NCBI RefSeq assembly: GCF_014133895.1
Contig: NC_050729.1
Span: forward strand, 806,001-870,000
Reading direction: 5' to 3'
Source of the DNA: Torulaspora globosa
Taxonomy: Eukaryota; Ascomycota; Saccharomycetes; Saccharomycetales; Saccharomycetaceae
DNA: 64,000 bases
Part shown: piece after piece, positions 9,467-17,248 of the stretch
Layout of the letters: each line of letters starts with the position of its first letter
How positions within the stretch are numbered: the first letter of the stretch is position 1
Notes under the pieces: model-generated
What the model was told of the DNA's origin: nothing
The model's database searches: none
Seen by the model: the letters and a program-made list of their open reading frames with translations, nothing else
Made by a program: the position numbers and the translations under genes

Positions 9467-12400
9467 TTACATGAGACCTACCACGGAAGTCCCATCTTGG
9501 AACCTTGTCCGGAATACCCTGTTGGCATTTGTGAACATACCCTCCTTTAGAGAGACCACAATGAACTGAGAACCTTTGAACCTCGTTTTGATAAGATGGC
9601 CAATGTTTTGCGTGTGGCTTAAGTCTAGCGCAGCGTCCACCTCATCTAAGATATACATAGGTGCCGGCCTAAATTGTAATAGTGCCATGATTAGGGACAA
9701 TGCTACCAAAGAGCGCTGCCCACCTGAGAGCTCTATGAGGCTCTCTTTCCAGACATTGCCCAATTTAACCTTGACCTCCAAACCTTCAGTTACTTCTTTT
9801 CCTTCAATAGGCACCAATTTAGCGAAAGAATTGGGAAGAAGATCGGCAAAAATATTACCAAAATCAACCGTAACTTTGTTCCACGTCTTAATTAAAGTGT
9901 CTTTCTTATACTCATTCAGTTTTGCTATCGTTTCTTGAATCTTGATCTTGTCCTTTTCAATTGTGCTTATCATTGCCTTGAGCGAGCTTTCCTTCTTCTC
10001 GAGGTTCTCAATCATGCTCATAATGTTGGGGTTTACCTTTCTCTTTAGTTCCTGAAACTGCTCCTGCAAATATGCGAGCCTTTCTCTAGTCTGCTCAAGG
10101 TTTATTCCGCAGTTTTGCTGTATTATACCAGCTACAAGTCCCTTATCTTTCAACCAGTCATGGTCTCGAAGAAGATCGGATAGTTTCTCATGGATTGAGC
10201 TAGAATTGTTATTGTATCTGTTGAGATCATTTGTTAGTTTTTGGAGCTCCAATTCGAAGGTTCTCCTTGTTTCAATTTTATTCTTTATGATGGTGTCTAA
10301 TTCATTTAGTTCCTCATTTATATGTAGAAGCCGTCTTTGCTCTTCCTTTAAATCAGCTCGGATGCTGTTTAGACTGTTTTGAGCAGAGTTCATCTGAACG
10401 TCTATTGACCTTTTTTGAGCTTCTAACTTCTCCCGCATTTGAGTCAGTTCCCGAATAGCTTCATGCGCTGATGAGATTTCAGTTGAAAGCTGTTCAGTAT
10501 CGAGCTGCAGGCTTTGATATGCGTCATATACAGTTTCCACCTCCTCCGATAAAGATTCGATCTTTCCATGTAACGACTTCGATTCTTGCTTCAATTGCGC
10601 TAGCTTAGATCCCTTGTCATGGCTGAATTCCTCTATGTCATTCTGGATGGCTAGTACTTCGCTTTCATATTCTCTGACTGAGGAAGTTTTAGAATTGATT
10701 TCGATTTTGCAGTCCTCGATTTCTTTTTGCAACTCCCTGTTCCTTTTGATGATCTGGGCAGCGTCGTTGCCTTCCAAATCTCTCTGGGCCATTTTAAGCT
10801 TGTGATGTGCTAAGCTCAATTCATTTTGCAGAGCCTTGGTCTTCCGAAACGCTGCTTCCTGAGCATCTAATTTATCGGAACAAGACTTCAATCTAGTCTC
10901 CATTTCCTGTATTTGCTGCATCACGGCATTATATTTTTGGAGATCGATGAGCAAAGATGTAGTGTTGCTTCTGCTACCGCCAGATAGAGTACCTTCAGGA
11001 TCGTAAACATCACCTTGTAATGTTATGCTTCTCGTGCGTATCTGTGGATGGAAAGTGACTTTTTTTGCCGTTTCTGCATCGTGGCATATTAAGCTATTCC
11101 CGAAGATAAATTGCATAGCTTTTGAAACGTCTTCCTCATAGCCAACCAAATTCAAGGCTAATTCTACCTTTCCCGGAGCAAGGTTTCGGGCAAGTTCAAG
11201 TTTTTGATTATCGAGTGTTCTTGCTGCTATCTTGTTCAAAGGAATTATTGTAACACGTTTCCGTAGCCTACCTCTCTCAAGCAGTTTTGAAGCAGTCTTC
11301 TCGTTATCTACAACGATGTTATAAAGCCTCCCTCCGGCGCAAACCTGTAAAGCCGTAGCGCTGTCGTAATTTTGCTCTGACAGCGTAAATAGCCGCGCAG
11401 CAACACCTTTGACCGATAGCGGATCGAACTCTCGATGCGGCTGAGAGTAAGTAAACTCCACATTAGCAACTTTTCGCTTCAGATAGGAACTTTCGTTATT
11501 AAGCTTTGAGAGCTGCTGTCTCAAATCACTCTGCTCTTTTCTCAAGTCGTTCACAAGTGCAGCATCGTAGCCAAAGTTCGCAATCTGTCTTTGGAGGTCT
11601 TCGCACATTTTCTGAGATTTCTCGACATGTTTTGCTCCTTCAGCCTGTTCCTTCTCAGCCTGCTGTAGTTTAGGAACATTTGATGCAAACTCCCTTTGCA
11701 AGTGATCCATCTTAAGTGTCAGTTTCTTTACCGATAGTTCACAATCATTCAACCTTTGTTTTGCTGCGCTCAATTGCTCGTTGTATCCTGCATCCGCGAC
11801 GCCTGTAGACGACACACCGGTTTGTAGCGCCGAGAGCAACTCCTCTTTCCCCTTCTGCACATTTCTCAGGTCTCCCAGTTTCTTGTTGAGCTCCCGATAC
11901 GTTTTCTCAGTCTCTTTGTATTTAGCTAACTTGGTTTGATATTCCTTTTCATTTTTCTCGATGGTCGACTTTGTTTGGCCCAGTTTCATTTCAACATCAT
12001 TTTGGTTTTCGTTACAGATGTCTAATTGTGCTTTAGCTCTTGAAAGCTCATTGAGTAACTCACCTTCACTTTTCTCCAAATGAGAGAGCTTGCCCTGCTC
12101 GTCGATTTCCTTCTGCTTTGCCTTTTTCGTTTCTCGGAAATCCTCGTTCAGACTATCAATCTCATTTGAGATCTTCGCAATGCAGTCTTTCAGCTTCTCA
12201 GACTGCTCGCTGCTTGTTTTCAAATGCTGATCAAATGAGTCCTTCTTGCTGGCCATCTCATCATAGCTGAACGCATGAACAATCCGTTCAGTCTTCTCTA
12301 ACTCCGATTGAATCTCTTGAAATTTGATAAATACTCTCTTCTCATTTCGCAATTTTTCCAATTTAGGTTCGATCTCTTCTCGTAGCAGGGATCTATTTTC

Positions 12401-12979
12401 CTGCAATTTTGCTTCCTTCTTAGCCATCGTTCGCTCAGCCTTGTCTTTTCTGTCTTCGAACATCTTCGTCCCAGCAGCCTCCTCAATGAGCGACAGAATC
12501 TCTGTAGGTTTCATGTTCAGCACTTTGGTGATCTTGCCTTGCATGATAAGGAAGTTTGGGTTGTTGATATTCAGTTGAACCGACTGAAACAACTGCAGCA
12601 CCGATTGCTGTGGAGCCCTATGTCCGTTTATCAGGTATTTGGAAGTACCGCCAAGAACAACTTGTCTTGTAACTGAGATCTTGGAAGAGTTTGTGAAGCC
12701 AATGGGCGAGTTCGACTTGTCAGAGTTGTCGAACACCACGGTAACACTAGCCTTCGTCACTCCCGCCTGACCCCTCTTATATATCAGATCCTGTAGCGAG
12801 GAGGCCCTTACGGTGGTCATCGAAGCAATACCAAGAACGAAACATATGGCATCCAATATATTCGATTTGCCTGAACCGTTCAACCCTGTTATGGCATTAA
12901 ATTGAGGATCCCAATCAGAGATTACCGTCCGGGTCGCATACGACTTGAATCCATCGATAATTAACTCTTCAATCTTCAT
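9467..12979 (-). CDS. SMC2: Condensin subunit Smc2
   Basis: 1170 aa, identical in length to S. cerevisiae Smc2. It is an SMC-family ATPase that pairs with Smc4 in condensin for mitotic chromosome compaction. The N-terminal Walker A (GLNGSGKSN) is at residues 32-40, two long coiled-coil arms flank a hinge around residues 510-680 (GGRLYNIVVDNEKT), and the C-terminal head carries the signature LSGGQRSLVALS and Walker B YILDEVDAALD. The open frame extends 48 bases further upstream through a TTG, but the ATG at 12979 gives MKIEELIIDGFKSYATRT, the canonical start. A Reb1-type site lies about 110 bases upstream. Confidence 0.97.
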   Translation of the reverse strand: MKIEELIIDGFKSYATRTVISDWDPQFNAITGLNGSGKSNILDAICFVLGIASMTTVRASSLQDLIYKRGQAGVTKASVTVVFDNSDKSNSPIGFTNSSKISVTRQVVLGGTSKYLINGHRAPQQSVLQLFQSVQLNINNPNFLIMQGKITKVLNMKPTEILSLIEEAAGTKMFEDRKDKAERTMAKKEAKLQENRSLLREEIEPKLEKLRNEKRVFIKFQEIQSELEKTERIVHAFSYDEMASKKDSFDQHLKTSSEQSEKLKDCIAKISNEIDSLNEDFRETKKAKQKEIDEQGKLSHLEKSEGELLNELSRAKAQLDICNENQNDVEMKLGQTKSTIEKNEKEYQTKLAKYKETEKTYRELNKKLGDLRNVQKGKEELLSALQTGVSSTGVADAGYNEQLSAAKQRLNDCELSVKKLTLKMDHLQREFASNVPKLQQAEKEQAEGAKHVEKSQKMCEDLQRQIANFGYDAALVNDLRKEQSDLRQQLSKLNNESSYLKRKVANVEFTYSQPHREFDPLSVKGVAARLFTLSEQNYDSATALQVCAGGRLYNIVVDNEKTASKLLERGRLRKRVTIIPLNKIAARTLDNQKLELARNLAPGKVELALNLVGYEEDVSKAMQFIFGNSLICHDAETAKKVTFHPQIRTRSITLQGDVYDPEGTLSGGSRSNTTSLLIDLQKYNAVMQQIQEMETRLKSCSDKLDAQEAAFRKTKALQNELSLAHHKLKMAQRDLEGNDAAQIIKRNRELQKEIEDCKIEINSKTSSVREYESEVLAIQNDIEEFSHDKGSKLAQLKQESKSLHGKIESLSEEVETVYDAYQSLQLDTEQLSTEISSAHEAIRELTQMREKLEAQKRSIDVQMNSAQNSLNSIRADLKEEQRRLLHINEELNELDTIIKNKIETRRTFELELQKLTNDLNRYNNNSSSIHEKLSDLLRDHDWLKDKGLVAGIIQQNCGINLEQTRERLAYLQEQFQELKRKVNPNIMSMIENLEKKESSLKAMISTIEKDKIKIQETIAKLNEYKKDTLIKTWNKVTVDFGNIFADLLPNSFAKLVPIEGKEVTEGLEVKVKLGNVWKESLIELSGGQRSLVALSLIMALLQFRPAPMYILDEVDAALDLSHTQNIGHLIKTRFKGSQFIVVSLKEGMFTNANRVFRTRFQDGTSVVGLM

Positions 12980-13087
12980 GCTGGTGGCAACTTGGCCCAC
13001 CCTAGGGGACCAGATCTGCTTGATCAATGACCTGACGCTTCAATAGTTAACGTAAACAAGGCAGCGGGCCTCGAGCATCCTTCAGGT

Positions 13088-13094
13088 CGGGTAA
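13088..13094. promoter_or_regulatory. Reb1-type site upstream of SMC2
   Basis: CGGGTAA (TTACCCG on the other strand) matches the core of the general regulatory factor Reb1. It lies 109 bases before the SMC2 ATG and beyond the 3' end of RPL2, where such a site could exclude nucleosomes or act as a transcription roadblock between the two same-strand genes. This is a motif match only. Confidence 0.5.
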
Positions 13095-13243
13095 CAGGAG
13101 ATCTTATTTCGAGCTCCGTAAATCACTTAAAGTGTAATACTATAGAGCCGTTCTACTCTGTAAGCATGTTGATTTGAATTAATGTAGAAAAACCATTAAG
13201 ATACAAAATGACTATATGAGGGGAACCATACCTTTTATATAAT

Positions 13244-14202
13244 CTAGTCTTGGGTCTTTTGAGAACCACGTAGCAAACCAGTTCTTCTGGCAGCGATCAA
13301 ACCAGCCTTTTGACCGGAAACAGCACCTCTTGAGATGGTAGAAGCCTTACCAATATGTTGATGGTTACCACCACCGTGAGGGTGATCAACAGGGTTCATG
13401 GCAACACCACGGGTCTTTGGCCAGGAGTTTCTCTTAACCTTGTACTTGTGGAAAGCACGACCAGCCTTCAACAATGGCTTGTCAACTCTACCACCACCGG
13501 CGACAACACCGACGACACCTCTGGCATCGGAAGAGATGACCTTCTTGGCACCGGAAGGCAATCTAACTCTGGTCTTGTTTTCATCTGGGTTGTGACCGAT
13601 GATGATAACGTAGTTACCGGAAGCTCTGGCAATAGCACCTCTGTCACCTGGTCTTTCCTCAACGTTGGAGACAATGGTACCTTCTGGAAGAGAGGACAAT
13701 GGCAAAACGTTACCAACGTTCAAAGAAGCCTTCTTACCAGCGTAGATGAATTGACCGGTGTGGACACCTTCGTTGGCAATGAAGATTTCTTCACGCAACT
13801 TGTACTTGTATGGGTCACGGAAGACAACCTTAGCCAATGGAGCACCTCTACCGGCATCGTGAACAATCTGCTTCACAACACCACGGATGTAGCCATGACG
13901 TTCGGCGAAATCCAAAGTTCTCAACTTGGCAGCACCTTGTCTCAATCTGGTGTGGGAGGTGAAGATGGAACCAGCACCCTTTCTTTGGTTACGAATAACT
14001 CTACCTGTTCACAATTGAAATGTCCCTTGTTAGTACACATGTTTCCGAGTGTCGATCACTTTGGAGTGTAATTTCTACGTTAGTGCCGAATTTCAGTGGT
14101 AGGTATTGAAATAGTTCCATTGAAGCTTTATTTCCCATCATCTGACTCTGGCAGGCCCTAAGCTATTACTCTCATCTGTTTGTCGTATTTCCACATACCC
14201 AT
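13244..14202 (-). CDS. RPL2: 60S ribosomal protein L2 (uL2), two exons
   Basis: Spliced 254-aa protein, the S. cerevisiae length. Exon 1 is four bases (14199-14202, ATGG), the intron is 14005-14198 (194 bases) and exon 2 is 13244-14004. Splice signals seen: 5' GTATGT at 14198-14193, branch point TACTAAC at 14035-14029 and 3' CAG ending at 14005. Joining restores [13 protein letters not shown] at the N-terminus. The C-terminus carries the conserved [14 protein letters not shown] loop with the histidine important at the peptidyl-transferase centre. S. cerevisiae has two copies, RPL2A beside SMC2 and RPL2B beside VID28. Here one gene sits in the combined neighbourhood, as expected before duplication. 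The tiny first exon is conserved with S. cerevisiae. Confidence 0.97.
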
Positions 14203-14648
14203 TGCGACTTGATCTTCTGGTTTCTTATCGACGTGACTAACGAAGCCCACTAAATGGCAACTTGTATCTATAGTATGAAATATCAGACTTGATGGTTGTG
14301 CTTACGAGTGGTGAGGCCAGAGCGGGCATGCCGGCTGGTAGGAGCGCACAAGGGAGCCAGGGTAGAGCCAGCGTAGGCGAACCGTTGCTAGAAGGAGCCC
14401 CGGTGTAAGAGCTAGAAGGAGATCGGTCTAGCGCGTAGGGGGAGCGTCGTCAGCTGGTGGTGCGACCTGAGCTCGCGCGGTCTGGTAAAATCAAAAAATT
14501 CGGTCCGCAGATACTGTACGGATTTCAGATAGGTGTGTGGGTGGCGAGAAGAACAGTACAACAGAAAAGATGTCACATTTCCGTTTTGTGTCGTTCAGTT
14601 AAATTAAATAGCTAGCCAAGGTGAATATAAAAAGCATAATTCAAAACT
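14203..14648 (-). promoter_or_regulatory. RPL2 promoter region with an unusual GC/purine-rich block
   Basis: 446 bases between the RPL2 start and the RRT5 stop. The promoter-distal part holds two Rap1-like sites (listed separately). Positions about 14310-14490 are G- and purine-rich on the + strand and contain an 11-base direct repeat, GCTAGAAGGAG, at 14387-14397 and 14411-14421, plus GAGCCAG twice (14354-14360 and 14365-14371). No ORF or RNA gene recognised. The block lies between the Rap1 sites and the ATG, so some of it may be 5' leader. Confidence 0.55.
14513..14545 (-). promoter_or_regulatory. Paired Rap1-like sites of the RPL2 promoter
   Basis: On the minus strand, CACCCACACAC around 14533-14543 fits the ribosomal-protein Rap1 consensus (ACACCCRYACAYM), and AATCCGTACAG around 14514-14524 has the Rap1 core TCCGTACA with flanking mismatches. 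They are about 20 bases apart and about 310-340 bases upstream of the RPL2 ATG, the usual arrangement for yeast ribosomal protein genes. Confidence 0.65.
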
Positions 14649-15494
14649 CTATTCATCCATGTTTTTATCAGATTCTGGCTGCTCCGGAGATTGTTCAACA
14701 ATTTCCTTTTCAGCAATGACTTTATCCTTCGAGAGCTGTTTTAATTCTTCAATCTTGGCTTGATAGGCAGGTTTGATGACTATCCTTTTACCTAGTAGCT
14801 TCTTCTTCTGCAACGATTCTGAAATCTGGCGGCTATCCGCATCTGTCTCGAAAGACACTAAAGCAGCGGTGAGATGGCGATGGATCTGGAAATGCTTACT
14901 TCTAGTAAGCTTAGTTCTGAAGATCCAGATCTCCTGTGGATTGAAATCCTTGAAATACTCACGAAGGTCTGTGTCAGTGACACCCTTGGGCAAATAACCA
15001 CAATATACAGTATCTTCACTGAATTCTGACTCCTGAATGACGTCTGCCATAGCTTTCTCTTCATCTGACAAAAGTTCAGGCTCATTCTGTTGATGAGATA
15101 CGGACACTATAGACACCGGGTCAGTTGATGGGGCCAGTTCTTTCTCTTTTGCAGGTATATTGAGCCTGAATCTTAACAAATGGTTTCTCCGCTTCAATCT
15201 TTTGTTGACGTTTGTGGGGGAGTAGGGCACATAAGGCTTCAATCTCAGTTCCCTTCCCTTGAAAGCCTTGCCGTTCAAATTGTCGACTGCTTCTTTCAAT
15301 TTTTCAGAAGACTCAAACTCAGCATAGGCAATTCCCAAGGGACGTATGTGATTGTTTCTGAAACCGCGAACTGTTTGGCTGGGAATCAACACAGAAACCA
15401 CCCCATAATCTTTGAAATAATCAAACAGCTCCGTCTCGTCTGAAGAGAAATTTAGATTGGAAATATAGAGCCGAGTGCACTCAGTGGAGGACAT
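14649..15494 (-). CDS. RRT5: RRM-domain protein, Rrt5-like
   Basis: A 281-aa protein (S. cerevisiae Rrt5: 289 aa) with two RNA-recognition motifs. The first has RNP2 LYISNL at residues 8-13 and RNP1-like LGIAYAEF near 53-60. The second starts at VYCGYLPKGVTD near residue 162. The C-terminus is charged. S. cerevisiae RRT5 lies between RPL2A and RPL29, exactly this position and orientation. Its role there is poorly defined (named from a screen for rDNA transcription regulators; expression linked to sporulation). RNA binding is well supported; the target is unknown. Confidence 0.85.
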   Translation of the reverse strand: MSSTECTRLYISNLNFSSDETELFDYFKDYGVVSVLIPSQTVRGFRNNHIRPLGIAYAEFESSEKLKEAVDNLNGKAFKGRELRLKPYVPYSPTNVNKRLKRRNHLLRFRLNIPAKEKELAPSTDPVSIVSVSHQQNEPELLSDEEKAMADVIQESEFSEDTVYCGYLPKGVTDTDLREYFKDFNPQEIWIFRTKLTRSKHFQIHRHLTAALVSFETDADSRQISESLQKKKLLGKRIVIKPAYQAKIEELKQLSKDKVIAEKEIVEQSPEQPESDKNMDE

Positions 15495-15690
15495 CTTGAA
15501 TCACTTCTCAGCTTCTGATGGAGTTACGCATGTAGCACATCATTTTGTTAAGAGCATATTAAATAGACTCGAATTACTGACACTCCGTGCGCGCGCTGAC
15601 ACAAAGTCGCAGTCGCGGGTAATAGTTTCGGAAAAGGCTAAGTTTAAGACTATTAAAGATATTTATGCAACTAGTGTACTATCTTGTAGC

Positions 15691-15879
15691 TTATTTCTTA
15701 GCAGCACGTTCAGCAGCCAAAACTTTAGCGGTACCGTGCAAAGCGTGTTTGTGGTTTCTTCTGAATTTTGGATCAACGCCCTTCAAAGATGGGTACTTGT
15801 AGGTCTTTGGCTTCTTGATACCGTTTCTGTGAGCCTTTCTAGTCTGGTTGTGAGCGGTATGGTTCTTGGATTTAGCCAT
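15691..15879 (-). CDS. RPL29: 60S ribosomal protein L29 (eL29)
   Basis: A 62-aa, very basic protein starting [20 protein letters not shown], the invariant eL29 N-terminus. It has no intron, as in S. cerevisiae. It binds the large subunit near the joint with 40S. The promoter carries tandem Rap1-type sites about 390 bases upstream. It lies between RRT5 and QCR6, matching chromosome VI order in S. cerevisiae. Confidence 0.97.
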   Translation of the reverse strand: MAKSKNHTAHNQTRKAHRNGIKKPKTYKYPSLKGVDPKFRRNHKHALHGTAKVLAAERAAKK

Positions 15880-16558
15880 TTTCTATACATCAAACAAAAC
15901 AGTTAGTAACGCGATTTGTCTTGAATATAACGGAGCTTGCAAAGCTCGTTGCCCCAATCTGTCATACGTACGATTTGTCCTTTCTAGGTGTCTTCAGAAG
16001 CTCCTTCGTTGAATTGGCCGTCTCCTTTGAAGATACACTGTAACAGTTATAACCTATGTTGCCCAGTATGTCACAGGAAGCGAAGGATAGCACACTAGCG
16101 TGTGTCCCATTGCACGAACTCTGCGGCTCCCATCGGCCATTCTGCAAATTGATGGTTGCAGCGCATGGCGAGACAAAGTTGAGTCACTCACGAAGCCGCC
16201 AAGGTGCCGCCAGGAGCTGTGTAGATTTGGTGCTGAACCCGGAAAAACTCGTAAAGACTGGGTGTACGGATGTACGTCCAGATGTACGGAAGTTTGTGAC
16301 TGCAATCTCCGTTACCCGGATTTTACCAACTGCAAACACATGCGACCGCTAGTTATCACCAGAATTGGCTTGGTATCGGTTGCTTCAGCAAGCTGCTGGT
16401 GCACTTGGCGCGTGTATGAATATGCTTTAATAAAAAGGAGATTTACATAGACTTCGTGTTGCTCTTTCTTTTCTTGTCTCTGTTCATGATCGGGAAATGA
16501 CGGTCCCGATGGGCAAAATTTTGTACATTACTCGTTGGTTCGTGAAGTTTCCACTGAT
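15880..16558 (-). promoter_or_regulatory. RPL29 promoter and QCR6 3' flank
   Basis: 679 bases without a gene. It holds Rap1-type sites at 16261-16293 and a Reb1 core (TTACCCG) at 16312-16318. The remainder up to the QCR6 stop is presumably QCR6 3'UTR. Small overlapping open frames here start late, lack conserved features and are not called. Confidence 0.55.
16261..16318 (-). promoter_or_regulatory. Tandem Rap1-type sites and Reb1 core upstream of RPL29
   Basis: On the minus strand, ACATCCGTACACC (16273-16261) is a full match to the ribosomal-protein Rap1 consensus ACAYCCRTACAYM. ACTTCCGTACATC (16293-16281) differs at one position. They are 20 bases apart and about 385-415 bases before the RPL29 ATG. 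TTACCCG at 16312-16318 matches Reb1. Function is inferred from the known architecture of yeast ribosomal protein promoters. Confidence 0.7.
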
Positions 16559-17004
16559 TCACTTTAACTTGTTGAACAGCCTTGGCGCAACACAGCCGTC
16601 CAAATAGTGTTGCAAATGGAAGAATTCCTCCACACAGTCTTCTTTGTATTCTAGATCTTCGTAGCCCGGCTGTTGCTGTTGCAGCTGGACTCTCTCGGCA
16701 CACTCCATGTAATGGTGGACAACTTCCTTACCCTCGGGTGTTTGTTTGCACTCCTCTCTCAATTCGTCCAGTTGGTCAGCAGCTTCTTCTTCTTCTTCTT
16801 CTTCTTCGTCTTCATCCTCATCTTCCTCATCCTCGTCGTTTTCCTCGTTCTCCTGCGACTAGAGTTAGTAAACAGACATATTTAGCGCACTTGGACATCG
16901 AACTCGCTTAAACATACTTCTTCTACATCGTCTTCAGCCTTGGCAACTGTAGGGACAAAAGAGTCCTTAATCTCCTCAAAAAACTCAGTGACTGCAGTGA
17001 TCAT
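16559..17004 (-). CDS. QCR6: Ubiquinol-cytochrome c reductase hinge protein (complex III subunit 6), two exons
   Basis: Spliced 126-aa protein. Exon 1 is 16918-17004 (29 codons, ATG at 17004), the intron is 16853-16917 (65 bases) and exon 2 is 16559-16852. Signals seen: 5' GTATGT, branch point TACTAAC at 16870-16864 and 3' CGCAG. Unspliced, the frame hits a stop inside the intron, so splicing is needed to join the MITAVTEFFEEIKDSFVPTVAKAEDD start to the acidic Glu/Asp tract. The C-terminal half (HHYMECAERV, QQQQPGYEDLEYKEDCVEEFFHLQHYLD) is the conserved acidic hinge protein of complex III with its cysteine pairs. It aids the cytochrome c1-cytochrome c interaction in the intermembrane space. 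S. cerevisiae QCR6 has no intron. Confidence 0.93.
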
Positions 17005-17151
17005 CGTGTGAACCTTAGCCTTGTAAACTATATCGCCAGCGGTACCCAACTCTCTTGAGATTCACTGCAATATATAAATTCTCGTAAACAAGTTGGTATT
17101 ATATCGGCTTCAGCGTGGAAAATAGCCAGGGAGAGAAAAAACGATGCGATT

Positions 17152-17186
17152 TCATTGGCCCTCGAGAGTGAACATCAGTCACGTGA
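17152..17186 (-). promoter_or_regulatory. Hap2/3/4/5 CCAAT site and Cbf1 E-box upstream of QCR6
   Basis: On the minus strand CCAATGA (17158-17152) matches the Hap-complex consensus CCAATNA, about 150 bases before the QCR6 ATG. TCACGTGA at 17179-17186 is a perfect Cbf1 site. Hap2/3/4/5 activates respiratory-chain genes in S. cerevisiae, and Cbf1 binds several complex III promoters. This suits the downstream gene. Confidence 0.65.
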
Positions 17187-17248
17187 TACTTTCAAAACTG
17201 TTCATTAAAACACGATAAACGCTGTTAAATACTGGTATTCATTAGTGG

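Noticed and set aside
13355..14071. 238-codon open frame opposite RPL2
   Set aside because: Antisense to a highly codon-biased ribosomal protein gene; Thr/Val/Ser-rich with no homology.
15962..16450. Several open frames of 60-116 codons on both strands upstream of RPL29
   Set aside because: Mutually overlapping, unconserved in character, and spanning the Rap1/Reb1 promoter sites.
16784..16850. Trinucleotide repeat (CTT/CTC) tract as a possible regulatory microsatellite
   Set aside because: It encodes the Glu/Asp acidic tract normal for Qcr6; no need to invoke a separate function.
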